From contig JAIOAU010000008.1 of assembly GCA_019873655.1 (NCBI GenBank), positions 1 through 64,000 on the forward strand: a stretch of DNA of 64,000 nt, read 5' to 3'. Under the pieces are notes generated by a model. The model was not told where the DNA came from and made no database searches. It saw nothing but the letters and a program-made list of their open reading frames with translations. Source of the DNA: Chloroflexota bacterium. Its GTDB lineage: Bacteria; Chloroflexota; Anaerolineae; Anaerolineales; Villigracilaceae. The first letter of the stretch is position 1. Each line of letters starts with the position of its first letter. Below, piece by piece: positions 52,997 to 62,404 of this stretch. The position numbers and the translations under genes were made by a program.

Positions 52997-53053
52997 GCAT
53001 CGAATTTCGGGAATTCTCCAAATCTCCTTCGTAAAATTCGTGTCATTCGAGGC
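52997..53053. repeat. Dispersed GCATCGAAT repeat, copy 3
   Basis: GCATCGAAT at 52997, ATTCGAGGC at 53045 (degenerate right arm), inner AAATTCGTGTCATTCGA shared with copies 1 and 2. Confidence 0.65.
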
Positions 53054-53073
53054 CCCGACTTTCCCATTTTGCA

Positions 53074-53079
53074 TATAAT
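53074..53079 (+). promoter_or_regulatory. -10 box of purB
   Basis: TATAAT; predicted start near 53086 leaves an 8-14 nt leader before ATGs at 53094, 53097 or 53100. Confidence 0.5.
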
Positions 53080-53093
53080 CAAGGCGCGAGACG

Positions 53094-54488
53094 ATGATGA
53101 TGAACGATTACACCACCTACCTTTCCCCTTTCACCTGGCGCTACGGCACAGCCGCCATGCGCAAACTTTGGTCCGAGCAGGAAAAACGCCGCCTCTGGCG
53201 CGCCATCTGGGTCGCCCTGGCCGAAGTCCAGGCGACCTTCGGCCTGGTGACCGCCGAGCAAGCCGCTGACCTGCGCGCCCACATGGACGAAATCGACATC
53301 CCCCGCGCCCTGGACATCGAAGCCGAAATCCAGCACGATCTGATGGCCGAGGTGCGCCTGTTCGCCGAACAGTGTCCCCTCGGCGGCGGAATCATCCATC
53401 TGGGGGCCACCTCGATGGACATAGAAGACAACGCCGACGCCCTGCGCCTGCGCGCCGCCCTCGACCTGATTCTCCGCTCCCTGGCCGAGTTGCTGCGCCT
53501 TCTGGCCGACCGCATCGAACAATACGCCGAAACGCCCGTCATGGCTTTCACCCATCTCCAGCCCGCCGAACCGACCACCCTCGGCTACCGGCTGGCGCTC
53601 TACGGACAGGACTTGCTCGAAGACTACCGCGCCCTCGCCGCCCGCCGGGCCGCCGTCCGCGGCAAAGGATTCAAAGGCGCCGTCGGGACGAGCGCCTCTT
53701 ACGCCGAACTGCTCGGCCCGGAGAACCTGGCCGCCTTCGAACAGAAACTGTCGGAAACATTGGATCTGCCCTTCTACCCCGTGGCCGGACAGGTCTATCC
53801 GCGCCGTCAGGACTTCGAAGTCCTCTCCGCCCTGGCCGCTCTGGGCGCTTCGCTCTACAAATTTGCCTTCGACCTGCGCTTCCTGCAATCGCCGCCGCTG
53901 GGCGAACTGGGCGAACCGTTCGGCGCCCGCCAGGTCGGCTCCTCGGCCATGCCCTTCAAGCGCAATCCGATCCGCGCCGAAAAGATCGACTCGCTCGCCC
54001 GCTACCTGGCCGGCCTGCCGCGCCTGGCCTGGGACAACGCCGCCCACTCCCTGCTCGAACGCACCCTGGACGACTCGGCCAATCGCCGGATTCTCCTCCC
54101 CGAAGCCTTTCTCGCCGCCGACGAGATTCTGCGCACCGCCATCAGCATCCTCAAAGGCTTGCGCGTCGACCAGGCGGCCATGAACCGCACCCTGGCCGTC
54201 TATGGCCCCTTCGCCGCCAGCGAGCGGCTGCTGATGGCCCTCGTCAAAGCCGGCGCCGATCGGCAGGCCATGCACGAGCGCATTCGCGGCCACGCCCTCC
54301 AGGCCTGGGATGCCCTACAACAGGGACGCGAAAACCCCCTGCCGGCGGCGCTCGCCGCCGACCCCGTGATGGGCGAATACCTCTCCAGCCAGGAAATTAG
54401 CCGTCTAATGGACGCCGCTTCCTACCTCGGCGACGCCCCCCAGCGCGCCCGCCGCATCGCACACGACATTCGGGCGCACCTGCAATAA
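53094..54488 (+). CDS. purB: Adenylosuccinate lyase
   Basis: 464 residues (up to two fewer if the second or third ATG is used). Fumarase/aspartase superfamily signature GSSAMPFKRNP (about 283), with THLQPAEPTT (catalytic His region) and GATSMDIEDNAD. Ends with the helical C-terminal domain of PurB. Acts twice in purine synthesis. Converges with degV with only 3 nt between stops. Confidence 0.93.
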   Translation: MMMNDYTTYLSPFTWRYGTAAMRKLWSEQEKRRLWRAIWVALAEVQATFGLVTAEQAADLRAHMDEIDIPRALDIEAEIQHDLMAEVRLFAEQCPLGGGIIHLGATSMDIEDNADALRLRAALDLILRSLAELLRLLADRIEQYAETPVMAFTHLQPAEPTTLGYRLALYGQDLLEDYRALAARRAAVRGKGFKGAVGTSASYAELLGPENLAAFEQKLSETLDLPFYPVAGQVYPRRQDFEVLSALAALGASLYKFAFDLRFLQSPPLGELGEPFGARQVGSSAMPFKRNPIRAEKIDSLARYLAGLPRLAWDNAAHSLLERTLDDSANRRILLPEAFLAADEILRTAISILKGLRVDQAAMNRTLAVYGPFAASERLLMALVKAGADRQAMHERIRGHALQAWDALQQGRENPLPAALAADPVMGEYLSSQEISRLMDAASYLGDAPQRARRIAHDIRAHLQ

Positions 54489-54491
54489 CGC

Positions 54492-55358
54492 TTACCCCTC
54501 CACCGGGAAGAAGCACAACCCCGCCGTACCCGGCCCGGTGTGGACCATCAGCGCCGGCGACAATTCGGCGATCAAATCCTCCACCACCTGGACTTTTTCC
54601 GAGACCATGCGGCGCAACTTCTCGACCTCCTGCCGCGCCCCGGCATGGACATAGGCGACGCGCGCCTTCCCCTTCCCGACCGCCTCGGCCACCTTCTCCG
54701 CCATCGCCTGGTACGCCCCGCTGCGGCTGCGCGCCACCCCCAGCGGCACGATTTCGCCGTCTTCCATGCCGATCAGCGGCTTGATGTTGAGCAGCGTGCC
54801 GACCAGATGCTTGGCCTTGCCGATCCGCCCGCCCATGTAGAGATACTTGAGCGTATCGGCCGTCTGAATCATGCGCGTGATCGGAATCATGGCGCGCACG
54901 CGCTCCACGATTCGGTCGAGACGCAGACCCGCCAGCGCGGCGCGGGCCGCCTCGATCACCATCCAGCCCTGGCAGAGCGAAACGTTGCGGGTGTCGATCA
55001 CCTCGATCTTCACCTCCGGCCTCTGCTCCTGCATCATCGACTGCGCCACCGTCGCCGCCTGGTAAGCCCCGCTCGCCTTCGAAGTCATGTGAATGCTGAC
55101 GATCTCCTCGTGGCCCTCGTCGGCCAGTTCCTGATAGGCCTCGAAGTAATCGCCCGGCCCGGGGCTGGCAGTCGTCGGCAGGAAGCGGGCGCTCATCAGC
55201 CACTGCAGGAATTCCTCCCGCTGCACCGTGACTAGGTCGCGCAGCACCTCCTGGCCGCGGTGAATGTAATAGGCCACCGTCCGGATGTTGAGTTCGGCGA
55301 GCATCGCTTCGGGCAGGCTGGCGGTGCTGTCGGTTAAGACTGCAACCGGCTTTTTCAT
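54492..55358 (-). CDS. DegV-family fatty-acid-binding protein
   Basis: 288 residues from the ATG at 55358 (AAAGGAG upstream). DegV pattern: VLTDSTASLPEAM, TTASPGPGDYFEAY, IHMTSKASGAYQAA, KYLYMGGRIGKAK, and the C-terminal HTGPGTAGLCFFP. DegV/FakB proteins carry fatty acids for phosphorylation by FakA; no FakA here. Spans the full family length. Confidence 0.93.
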   Translation of the reverse strand: MKKPVAVLTDSTASLPEAMLAELNIRTVAYYIHRGQEVLRDLVTVQREEFLQWLMSARFLPTTASPGPGDYFEAYQELADEGHEEIVSIHMTSKASGAYQAATVAQSMMQEQRPEVKIEVIDTRNVSLCQGWMVIEAARAALAGLRLDRIVERVRAMIPITRMIQTADTLKYLYMGGRIGKAKHLVGTLLNIKPLIGMEDGEIVPLGVARSRSGAYQAMAEKVAEAVGKGKARVAYVHAGARQEVEKLRRMVSEKVQVVEDLIAELSPALMVHTGPGTAGLCFFPVEG

Positions 55359-55531
55359 CGTCAATCTCCTTTACAAAATCCCTTTCGTTCAATCCCATTC
55401 TACGCCCAATTGTCCGAACATAGATTAAGCGCAAATGAATATTTGCCGAAAATCCGTGCTATACTCTCAGCAAGAAAAGCGATTTTCGGCCAGGCCGAGA
55501 AGACCGACAAAAAATCCACCCGGGGAAATGC

Positions 55532-57991
55532 ATGAATCCTCCTCCTTCGACTGCTTCCCTCGAACAGGCTACCATCCAGACCGCCCGCGACCTGGGAACC
55601 GTCGCCCGCTCCAAAGAGGCGCGCCGCCTCTCGCATTTGACCCTGCCCGAAATCGAAGCGGCCGTTAACCTGGTCGCCCGCATCATCCCGGCCGGCAACA
55701 TCCCCGGCATGATTCTGAGCGGCCTGACGCGCCTCCCCGGCCAGCGCCTGCCGCCTCAGACCGTCCGCCAGCACCTGGCCGCCCTCTTCGACGGCGTCGA
55801 AAAACTGCTCGACAAGGTGACCTACGGCGCCGTCTTCGCCGGGCCGGCCGCCGTCCTGTGGGGCTACCAGACTCTCCTGCGCCTGGCCGGCAAAGACATC
55901 GACTCCGCCTTCCCGGAAGGCGTCTGGCAATTCTACGTCGAGTACGCCCTGCGCGAAGACACCGCCCGCCACGTCAACGAGACCCACGGCTTCGACACCA
56001 TCCTGCGCCAGCACGGCATCCACCTCAGCCAGGCCGACCGCCTGACCGCCTGGATCATGGCCGTCAGCGCCTGCCTCCAGCAATACGACGCCCTGCTGGA
56101 AGTCGAATGGCGCGAGCGCGTCTCGACCGCCATCCTGCGCGACCTGACCGCCGACCTGCCCGAAGCCGCCCGCTACGCCAACCTGTACCGCGAGTGGGAA
56201 ATCCAGCGCCCCTACCGGCGCGGGGCCGAAGCCCCCGGCTACGACTACCCCGGCTACCGGCGCATCAAATTCGAACGCTTTCTGCAAGACGCCCTGCGCG
56301 ACCTCCCGCCCCGTCTGCGCGCCGCCTGGAGCGAGCGCATGCAGGCCGCCGAGGCCAACCTGCCCGCCTACCAGCGCCAGATGTCCATCCTGGCTTACCT
56401 CGACCCCGGCCCCTACGGTGAGACGCGCCAGCCCTACGACCTCCGCCAGGCCTGCATCGGCCTGATTTTGCGCGGACGCTACTACCTCCTGCCCGTCTAC
56501 GCCCCCGGCGGCGACCAGCCGCTCGACGCCGAAACCGTCCGCGCCCAGGTCGCCGCCCTCCTGGCCCAGCCGATCTCGGCCCCGGCCTGCCTGGCGCCGC
56601 TGGCGCGCGTCCGCCGCCAGGCCCTGCCGGCCCTCTTCCGCCGCCTTTCCCCCGCCCTGCGCGAAAGCCTGGATGCCCTGCGCTGCGCCCCCGTCCTCAT
56701 CAACGCCGACCCGCGTCCGGCCGGCCTGCTGCTCACCGAACTGCGTCAGGTCGAGCGCGGCTTCGGCTCACACGCCCTGACCATCTTCCAGACCGAGTCG
56801 ACCTTCGTCTTCGACCAATCCCACATTTTCTTCGACGGCATCCTGGGCGCGGCGCTGGCCGAAATCCTCACCAACGAGGCCCTCTCCTGGGCCGTTTACC
56901 TCAACTCCTTGCCCCCTGCCCGCCCCGCCCTGCACGCCCTCTACATCCCCCTCGCCCTGCCCCTCTTGCCCGAAGACCTCGAACACATCCGCCAGGCCCC
57001 GCAGGTCACCCCCGAAGCCGGCGCCGAAACCCAGCGCGTCGACCTGAAAACCTGCCTGGCCCTGCGCAAACTTTTCAAACAGCGCAGCCAGGCCCTGCAA
57101 CTGACCGTCAACGACCTGCTCGTGCTCTACCGCGCCATCCACGCCGCCTCTTATCAGCCCTCCCCCGCGCTGACGGCCGACCTCGACGCCCTGGCCGCCG
57201 ACCCCGCCGGCCGCGCCCTGGCCGCCCAAATCCGCGCCGCCCTCGAACAGTCCCGCCGCCAAAACCCCTCCCTGCTCATCCCCATCGACGCCAGCCGCCG
57301 CTCGCCGCGCGACCGCCTCTACCCCCTCAGCATGGAAGTCCCCCTCGCCGAACTCGACCTCCTGGCGCTCCACCGGCAGGCCATCCAGGCCCTCGACGCC
57401 TACGAATCCGCCTCCGGCGACCGCGCCGCCGCCTACCGCGCCTTCGACCGCGCCCAGCGCGCCTACCTGGGGACGCTGGCCGGCCTGGGCGCGTTCTTCA
57501 ACCGCCTGAAAGAGATTGCCCTGCAAGGCGAGAGCGCCAGCGTCGGCGCCATCAAACTGCTGGCCCACCTCCCCGCCCCCCTGCGCCGCTCGCTGGACGA
57601 AATCCCCGCCCGCGTCGGCATGCTCAACAACCTGCTCAAGGGCAGCGAAGTCTTCTCCAACGTCGGGGCCGTCGTCCCCACCAGCACCCTGCGGCGCTTC
57701 GTCACCGCCAAGGACGACAACGACCAGAAACAACTCGTCTGGGGCCTGCTCACCGATTCGGACGGCGTCCTCCATATCAGCCTGCGCGACTTCCGTCCCC
57801 ACGTCGCCGCCCTGCAGGCCACCGGCCGCGCCGACCTGGCCCACCGCATCGCCCAAGACTACCTGGACGCCTACGCCGAGGGTTTCAACCGCTACATCCG
57901 CGAACTCTGGCGCATCACCGCCGCCAGCCGGGAAACCAGAATGGCCGCCTCCCAGGCCCGTCAGCCAGACAATTCGAGTCAGATGGGTTAA
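55532..57991 (+). CDS. Large uncharacterised protein with an HxxxDG acyltransferase-like motif
   Basis: 819 residues, no signal peptide or clear membrane helix. FDQSHIFFDGILGAALAEIL (about 428-447) contains H-x3-D-G, the catalytic motif of the CoA-dependent acyltransferase/condensation superfamily (also WS/DGAT, carnitine acyltransferases). The N-terminal 300 residues are helical (LDKVTYGAVFAGPAAVLWGYQTLL); the C-terminal has DFRPHVAAL. I cannot assign a known family; the fold call is inference from the motif. It precedes a membrane kinase gene by 256 nt of repeat DNA and shares its high-Ala/Arg composition. Confidence 0.6.
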   Translation: MNPPPSTASLEQATIQTARDLGTVARSKEARRLSHLTLPEIEAAVNLVARIIPAGNIPGMILSGLTRLPGQRLPPQTVRQHLAALFDGVEKLLDKVTYGAVFAGPAAVLWGYQTLLRLAGKDIDSAFPEGVWQFYVEYALREDTARHVNETHGFDTILRQHGIHLSQADRLTAWIMAVSACLQQYDALLEVEWRERVSTAILRDLTADLPEAARYANLYREWEIQRPYRRGAEAPGYDYPGYRRIKFERFLQDALRDLPPRLRAAWSERMQAAEANLPAYQRQMSILAYLDPGPYGETRQPYDLRQACIGLILRGRYYLLPVYAPGGDQPLDAETVRAQVAALLAQPISAPACLAPLARVRRQALPALFRRLSPALRESLDALRCAPVLINADPRPAGLLLTELRQVERGFGSHALTIFQTESTFVFDQSHIFFDGILGAALAEILTNEALSWAVYLNSLPPARPALHALYIPLALPLLPEDLEHIRQAPQVTPEAGAETQRVDLKTCLALRKLFKQRSQALQLTVNDLLVLYRAIHAASYQPSPALTADLDALAADPAGRALAAQIRAALEQSRRQNPSLLIPIDASRRSPRDRLYPLSMEVPLAELDLLALHRQAIQALDAYESASGDRAAAYRAFDRAQRAYLGTLAGLGAFFNRLKEIALQGESASVGAIKLLAHLPAPLRRSLDEIPARVGMLNNLLKGSEVFSNVGAVVPTSTLRRFVTAKDDNDQKQLVWGLLTDSDGVLHISLRDFRPHVAALQATGRADLAHRIAQDYLDAYAEGFNRYIRELWRITAASRETRMAASQARQPDNSSQMG

Positions 57992-58031
57992 AATACTCCA
58001 AGGAAGCGCCAGAATCCGATGCCCGCATTCT

Positions 58032-58212
58032 TTCTGCTTCCGAGGGGGCTTGGCCCCCGAAAACCTCCGGCCATCTTCTCTGCTCCCGAGGGGCTTTGCC
58101 CCCGAAACCTTCTGGCCGTCTTATCTGCTCCTGAGGAGGCTTGGCCCCCAAAACCTCCGGCCATCTTCTCTGCTTCCGAGGGGGCTTGGCCCCCGAAAGT
58201 TTCCAACCGTTC
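58032..58212. repeat. Four 45-bp tandem hairpin repeats
   Basis: Each unit has CGAGGGGGCTTGGCCCCCG, a perfect or near-perfect hairpin, then AAAACCTCCGGCCATCTT. Units are 45-46 bp. The array fills the gap between the HxxxDG gene and the kinase; it is open in the kinase frame, but the real kinase ATG is at 58248. Confidence 0.92.
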
Positions 58213-58247
58213 TTTCCGCTCCTCAATCTCGTCAACAGCGAGATGAC

Positions 58248-59993
58248 ATGAACGAAGACCCTCTCATCGGCAAGAAACTCTCCAACTTCCTCATCCAGGG
58301 CGTGCTAGGGCGCGGCGGGATGGCCCAGGTCTATTACGGCGTGGATGTCAAACTCCAGCGTCCGGTCGCCATCAAGGTCATCGACGCCCGCTTCCGCGGC
58401 AAACCGCGCTATGCCCAGCGCTTCGTCAAGGAGGCCCGCGCCGTCGCCCGTTTGCGGCACGAAAACATCATCCAAATCTACTTCGCCGATGACCAGGACG
58501 GCTTCTACTACTACGTCATGGAATACATCGAGGGGCAGGACCTGGCCGCCTACCTCTCGGACTTCGTCCTGCGCGGCGAACTGCCGCCCGCCGAGGAGGT
58601 CATCCGCATCGGGCGGGCCGTCGCCAGCGCCCTCGATTACGCCCACGAGCACGGCGTCATCCACCGCGACGTCAAACCCTCCAACGTCCTCCTCTCCAAC
58701 GACGGGCGCGTCATCCTGACCGACTTCGGCCTGGCCCTCGACCTCCAGGAAGGATCCGCCGGCGAGGCGTTCGGATCGCCCCATTACATCTCCCCCGAAC
58801 AGGCCCGCCGCTCGACCGACGCCGTCCCCCAATCCGACCTCTACTCGCTGGGCGTCATCCTCTACGAGATGCTGACCGGCGTCACCCCCTTCGACGACCT
58901 GGCCTCCGCCAGCCTGGCCCTCCAGCACATCATCCAGCCGCCGCCCTCGCCGCGCAGCCTGAACCCGCGCCTCTCGGCCGAGACCGAGGCCGTGCTGCTC
59001 AAAGCCCTCAGCAAGAACCCCGCCGAACGTTACCAGACCGGCGCCGAACTGATGGACGCCCTCGAAAGGGCGCTCGCCGCCGCCGAGCCGACCGCCGAAC
59101 GCATCCTGCCGCTGCCGCCCCCGCCCGCCTCGGTCATCGCCGGCAAGACCCGCCCCGCCGCCCGTAAACCCCTGCCGCCGACTCCCCCGCCCCGGCCGCG
59201 CCGCAGATCGGCGCTCATCCCGCTCCTGTTTCTGCTCGGCCTGGCCCTCCTCGCCGCCTACTACCTCTACCCCAATCAAATCGCCGCGCTGATTTTTCCT
59301 CCCACGCCCACCGCCCTGCCCCTGCCGACCACCGAATCCCCCCTGCCGGTCGTGCCTCCCACCGAGACGCCCACCCTCATCCCCTCGCGCACCCTCGCCC
59401 CCACCGCCACCCCCCGCCCGACGATTTCCGCCACCCCCAGCCCCTCCCCGACGGACACCGCCACCCTCACACCGACCGCCACATCAACGCCTCCCGCGCC
59501 CACCGAGACGGCCACCGTTCCGTCCGCGACCGCCGAAAACACCCTCACCGCCACCCTCACGCCGCTCGTCACCGCCACCACCACGCCGCTCTACCCCAAC
59601 TACAAACGCATCTGGCTGTACTACGACCAATCCGGCTTTTACATCTACAACGCCTCGGACTCGAACCGCTCCATCTCGCCGATCGCCTTCGAGCGCCTCG
59701 ACAGCGCCGGCAACGTCCTGAACCGCTTCGACGGCCTGCTGTGGTCCGATCTTTACCCCATTCTCCACCCCGGCCGCTGCATGCGCGTCGAAATCCAATC
59801 CAGCCCCTACCTGTACCTGAATCCGCCCATCTGCCGCGACTACTACTACAGCACCCGCATCCTGCCCCGCACCAGCAACCTCATCTTCTGGACGCCGCGC
59901 CCCGACAGTGCCCAGTTCCGCGTCCTGTGGATGAACGAGGAGGTCGGCCGCTGCGACATCAGCGCCGGGTTCTGCGAGGTCTACATCCCCTAA
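58248..59993 (+). CDS. Membrane Ser/Thr protein kinase with extracellular domain
   Basis: 581 residues from the ATG at 58248. Kinase domain 10-275: GVLGRGGMAQVYYG, AIKVID, HRDVKPSNVLL, DFGLAL, SPEQARR. Cytoplasmic Pro-rich juxtamembrane part, one membrane helix (about 324-343, LIPLLFLLGLALLAAYYLY), then a Thr/Pro/Ser linker of about 100 residues, likely wall-spanning, and a C-terminal domain of about 130 residues with Cys pairs and many Tyr (YYDQSGFYIYNASD, EVGRCDISAGFCEVY). Not PASTA. A receptor-like PknB-type layout with an unknown ligand domain. Confidence 0.92.
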   Translation: MNEDPLIGKKLSNFLIQGVLGRGGMAQVYYGVDVKLQRPVAIKVIDARFRGKPRYAQRFVKEARAVARLRHENIIQIYFADDQDGFYYYVMEYIEGQDLAAYLSDFVLRGELPPAEEVIRIGRAVASALDYAHEHGVIHRDVKPSNVLLSNDGRVILTDFGLALDLQEGSAGEAFGSPHYISPEQARRSTDAVPQSDLYSLGVILYEMLTGVTPFDDLASASLALQHIIQPPPSPRSLNPRLSAETEAVLLKALSKNPAERYQTGAELMDALERALAAAEPTAERILPLPPPPASVIAGKTRPAARKPLPPTPPPRPRRRSALIPLLFLLGLALLAAYYLYPNQIAALIFPPTPTALPLPTTESPLPVVPPTETPTLIPSRTLAPTATPRPTISATPSPSPTDTATLTPTATSTPPAPTETATVPSATAENTLTATLTPLVTATTTPLYPNYKRIWLYYDQSGFYIYNASDSNRSISPIAFERLDSAGNVLNRFDGLLWSDLYPILHPGRCMRVEIQSSPYLYLNPPICRDYYYSTRILPRTSNLIFWTPRPDSAQFRVLWMNEEVGRCDISAGFCEVYIP

Positions 59994-60034
59994 AGGACGG
60001 GCGGCGGTTTTCAAAAATCTCGCTTCGAGCCGGA

Positions 60035-60059
60035 TTTTCGGGGCAAAGCCCCTCAGAAA
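60035..60059. repeat. GGGGC/GCCCC hairpin after the membrane kinase gene
   Basis: TTTTCGGGGC-AAA-GCCCCTCAGAAA; same family as 144-174 and the 58032 array. May terminate the kinase gene. Confidence 0.6.
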
Positions 60060-60155
60060 CGGAAAAAGCCCGGCGAATTCCCGGGACTCCAACCCCTCAG
60101 AAGCAAAAAATAACCGGTTTCGCCCTCGTCGCTCTTCAGCGCCGCGTTGCACAAT

Positions 60156-60443
60156 TCATCCCGCAAGCAAGTCCTGGTACTCCGGATGCTTCTGGAGATA
60201 GGCGGCGACGAACGAACACAGCGCCGTCACCTTCAGCCCGTGCATCCGGGCGTGTTCCAGCGCCGCCCGCGCCAGCCGTGAGCCGATTCCCTGCCCCTCC
60301 AGCGCCGGCGGGACGCCCGTATGCGTGATGATCATCCTGTCCCCCTGCAATTGATAGTCCAGCACGGCCAGACGGCCATCCTTCTCGACCTCGAAACGGC
60401 CAGCCTGCGGATTGTGACGGACAACCAATTCCTCGGCCATCAT
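60156..60443 (-). CDS. YjdJ-type GNAT acetyltransferase
   Basis: 95 residues, short GNAT form: VVRHNPQAGRFEVEKDGRLAVLDY, then HTGVPPALEGQGIGSRLARAAL with the G-x-G-x-G/S acetyl-CoA loop and CSFVAAYLQKHPEYQDLL. Members of this minimal family lack the first strands; substrate unknown. GGAGGAG just before ATG 60443 (or 60440); overlaps the CMD gene end by 4 nt. Confidence 0.88.
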   Translation of the reverse strand: MMAEELVVRHNPQAGRFEVEKDGRLAVLDYQLQGDRMIITHTGVPPALEGQGIGSRLARAALEHARMHGLKVTALCSFVAAYLQKHPEYQDLLAG

Positions 60444-60790
60444 TTCTCCTCCCGGCCGCGCCGCAGATCGAGGGTCTCCACCGCATGACGCAGATGGGGG
60501 ATGACGATGCTTCCGCCCACGACGAGGGCAACATTGAAAGCCTCGTACAACTCCTCGTCCGTCCAGCCAGCCTCCACACATTGCAAAATGTGATAATCGA
60601 TGCAATCGTTGCAGCGCAGGACCATCGAGGCCGTCAACCCCAGCAACTCCTTCGTTTTGGCAGGCAAGGCGCCGTCGGCGTAGGCCATCGTGTCCAGGTT
60701 GAAAAAGCGCTTGATGCCCAGGTGGCCGATTTCCAGAATGCGCTCGTTCATGCGGGCGCGGTAGGCTTGAAATTCATCCAGGCGCGACAT
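60440..60790 (-). CDS. Carboxymuconolactone decarboxylase/AhpD-like protein
   Basis: 116 residues from the ATG at 60790 after GGAGGTG. C-x-x-C-x3-H motif CNDCIDYHI (about 63-71), the AhpD-type peroxidase/thiol site, with the helical CMD fold (KTKELLGLTASMVLRC, LYEAFNVALVVGGSIVIPHLR). Likely a small redox protein. Transcribed before the GNAT gene. Confidence 0.9.
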   Translation of the reverse strand: MSRLDEFQAYRARMNERILEIGHLGIKRFFNLDTMAYADGALPAKTKELLGLTASMVLRCNDCIDYHILQCVEAGWTDEELYEAFNVALVVGGSIVIPHLRHAVETLDLRRGREEK

Positions 60791-60836
60791 GAAAACACCT
60801 CCGAAAAATTTTAAGTATTCTACCAGCATTCATGTA

Positions 60837-60865
60837 TTGACTCATCCCCCCCTTTTCTTTACAAT
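60837..60865 (+). promoter_or_regulatory. Promoter of kamA
   Basis: TTGACT (60837-60842), 17 nt, TACAAT (60860-60865); start about 60872, leader of 85 nt. Confidence 0.85.
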
Positions 60866-60957
60866 ACGCAAATATTGGATAGAGTATGTCCTTTTTTATG
60901 ACCGCCCACAAAACCGTTTTTTACCGTTATCCATAACAATTGCCTGATTGGAGGAAC

Positions 60958-62295
<1,338 letters not shown>

Positions 62296-62337
62296 ACCTC
62301 GCGGCTGCCTACCGCCGCCGCATACGGGGTAAAACAA

Positions 62338-62380
62338 AGGCAGAGAACGCCCGGTTGGGCGGCCTCTGCCTGTTTTCGTT
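62338..62380 (+). terminator. Terminator of kamA
   Basis: AGGCAGAG ... CTCTGCCT stem with an inner CGCCC/GGGCG stem, then GTTTTCGTTT. Confidence 0.85.
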
Positions 62381-62404
62381 TCCCTTGGGGACGGCCTCCC
62401 TGCG

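Noticed and set aside
57516-59993. 825-residue frame joining the repeat array to the membrane kinase
   Set aside because: The first 240 codons are a shifted reading of the HxxxDG gene and the hairpin repeats; the kinase begins at 58248.
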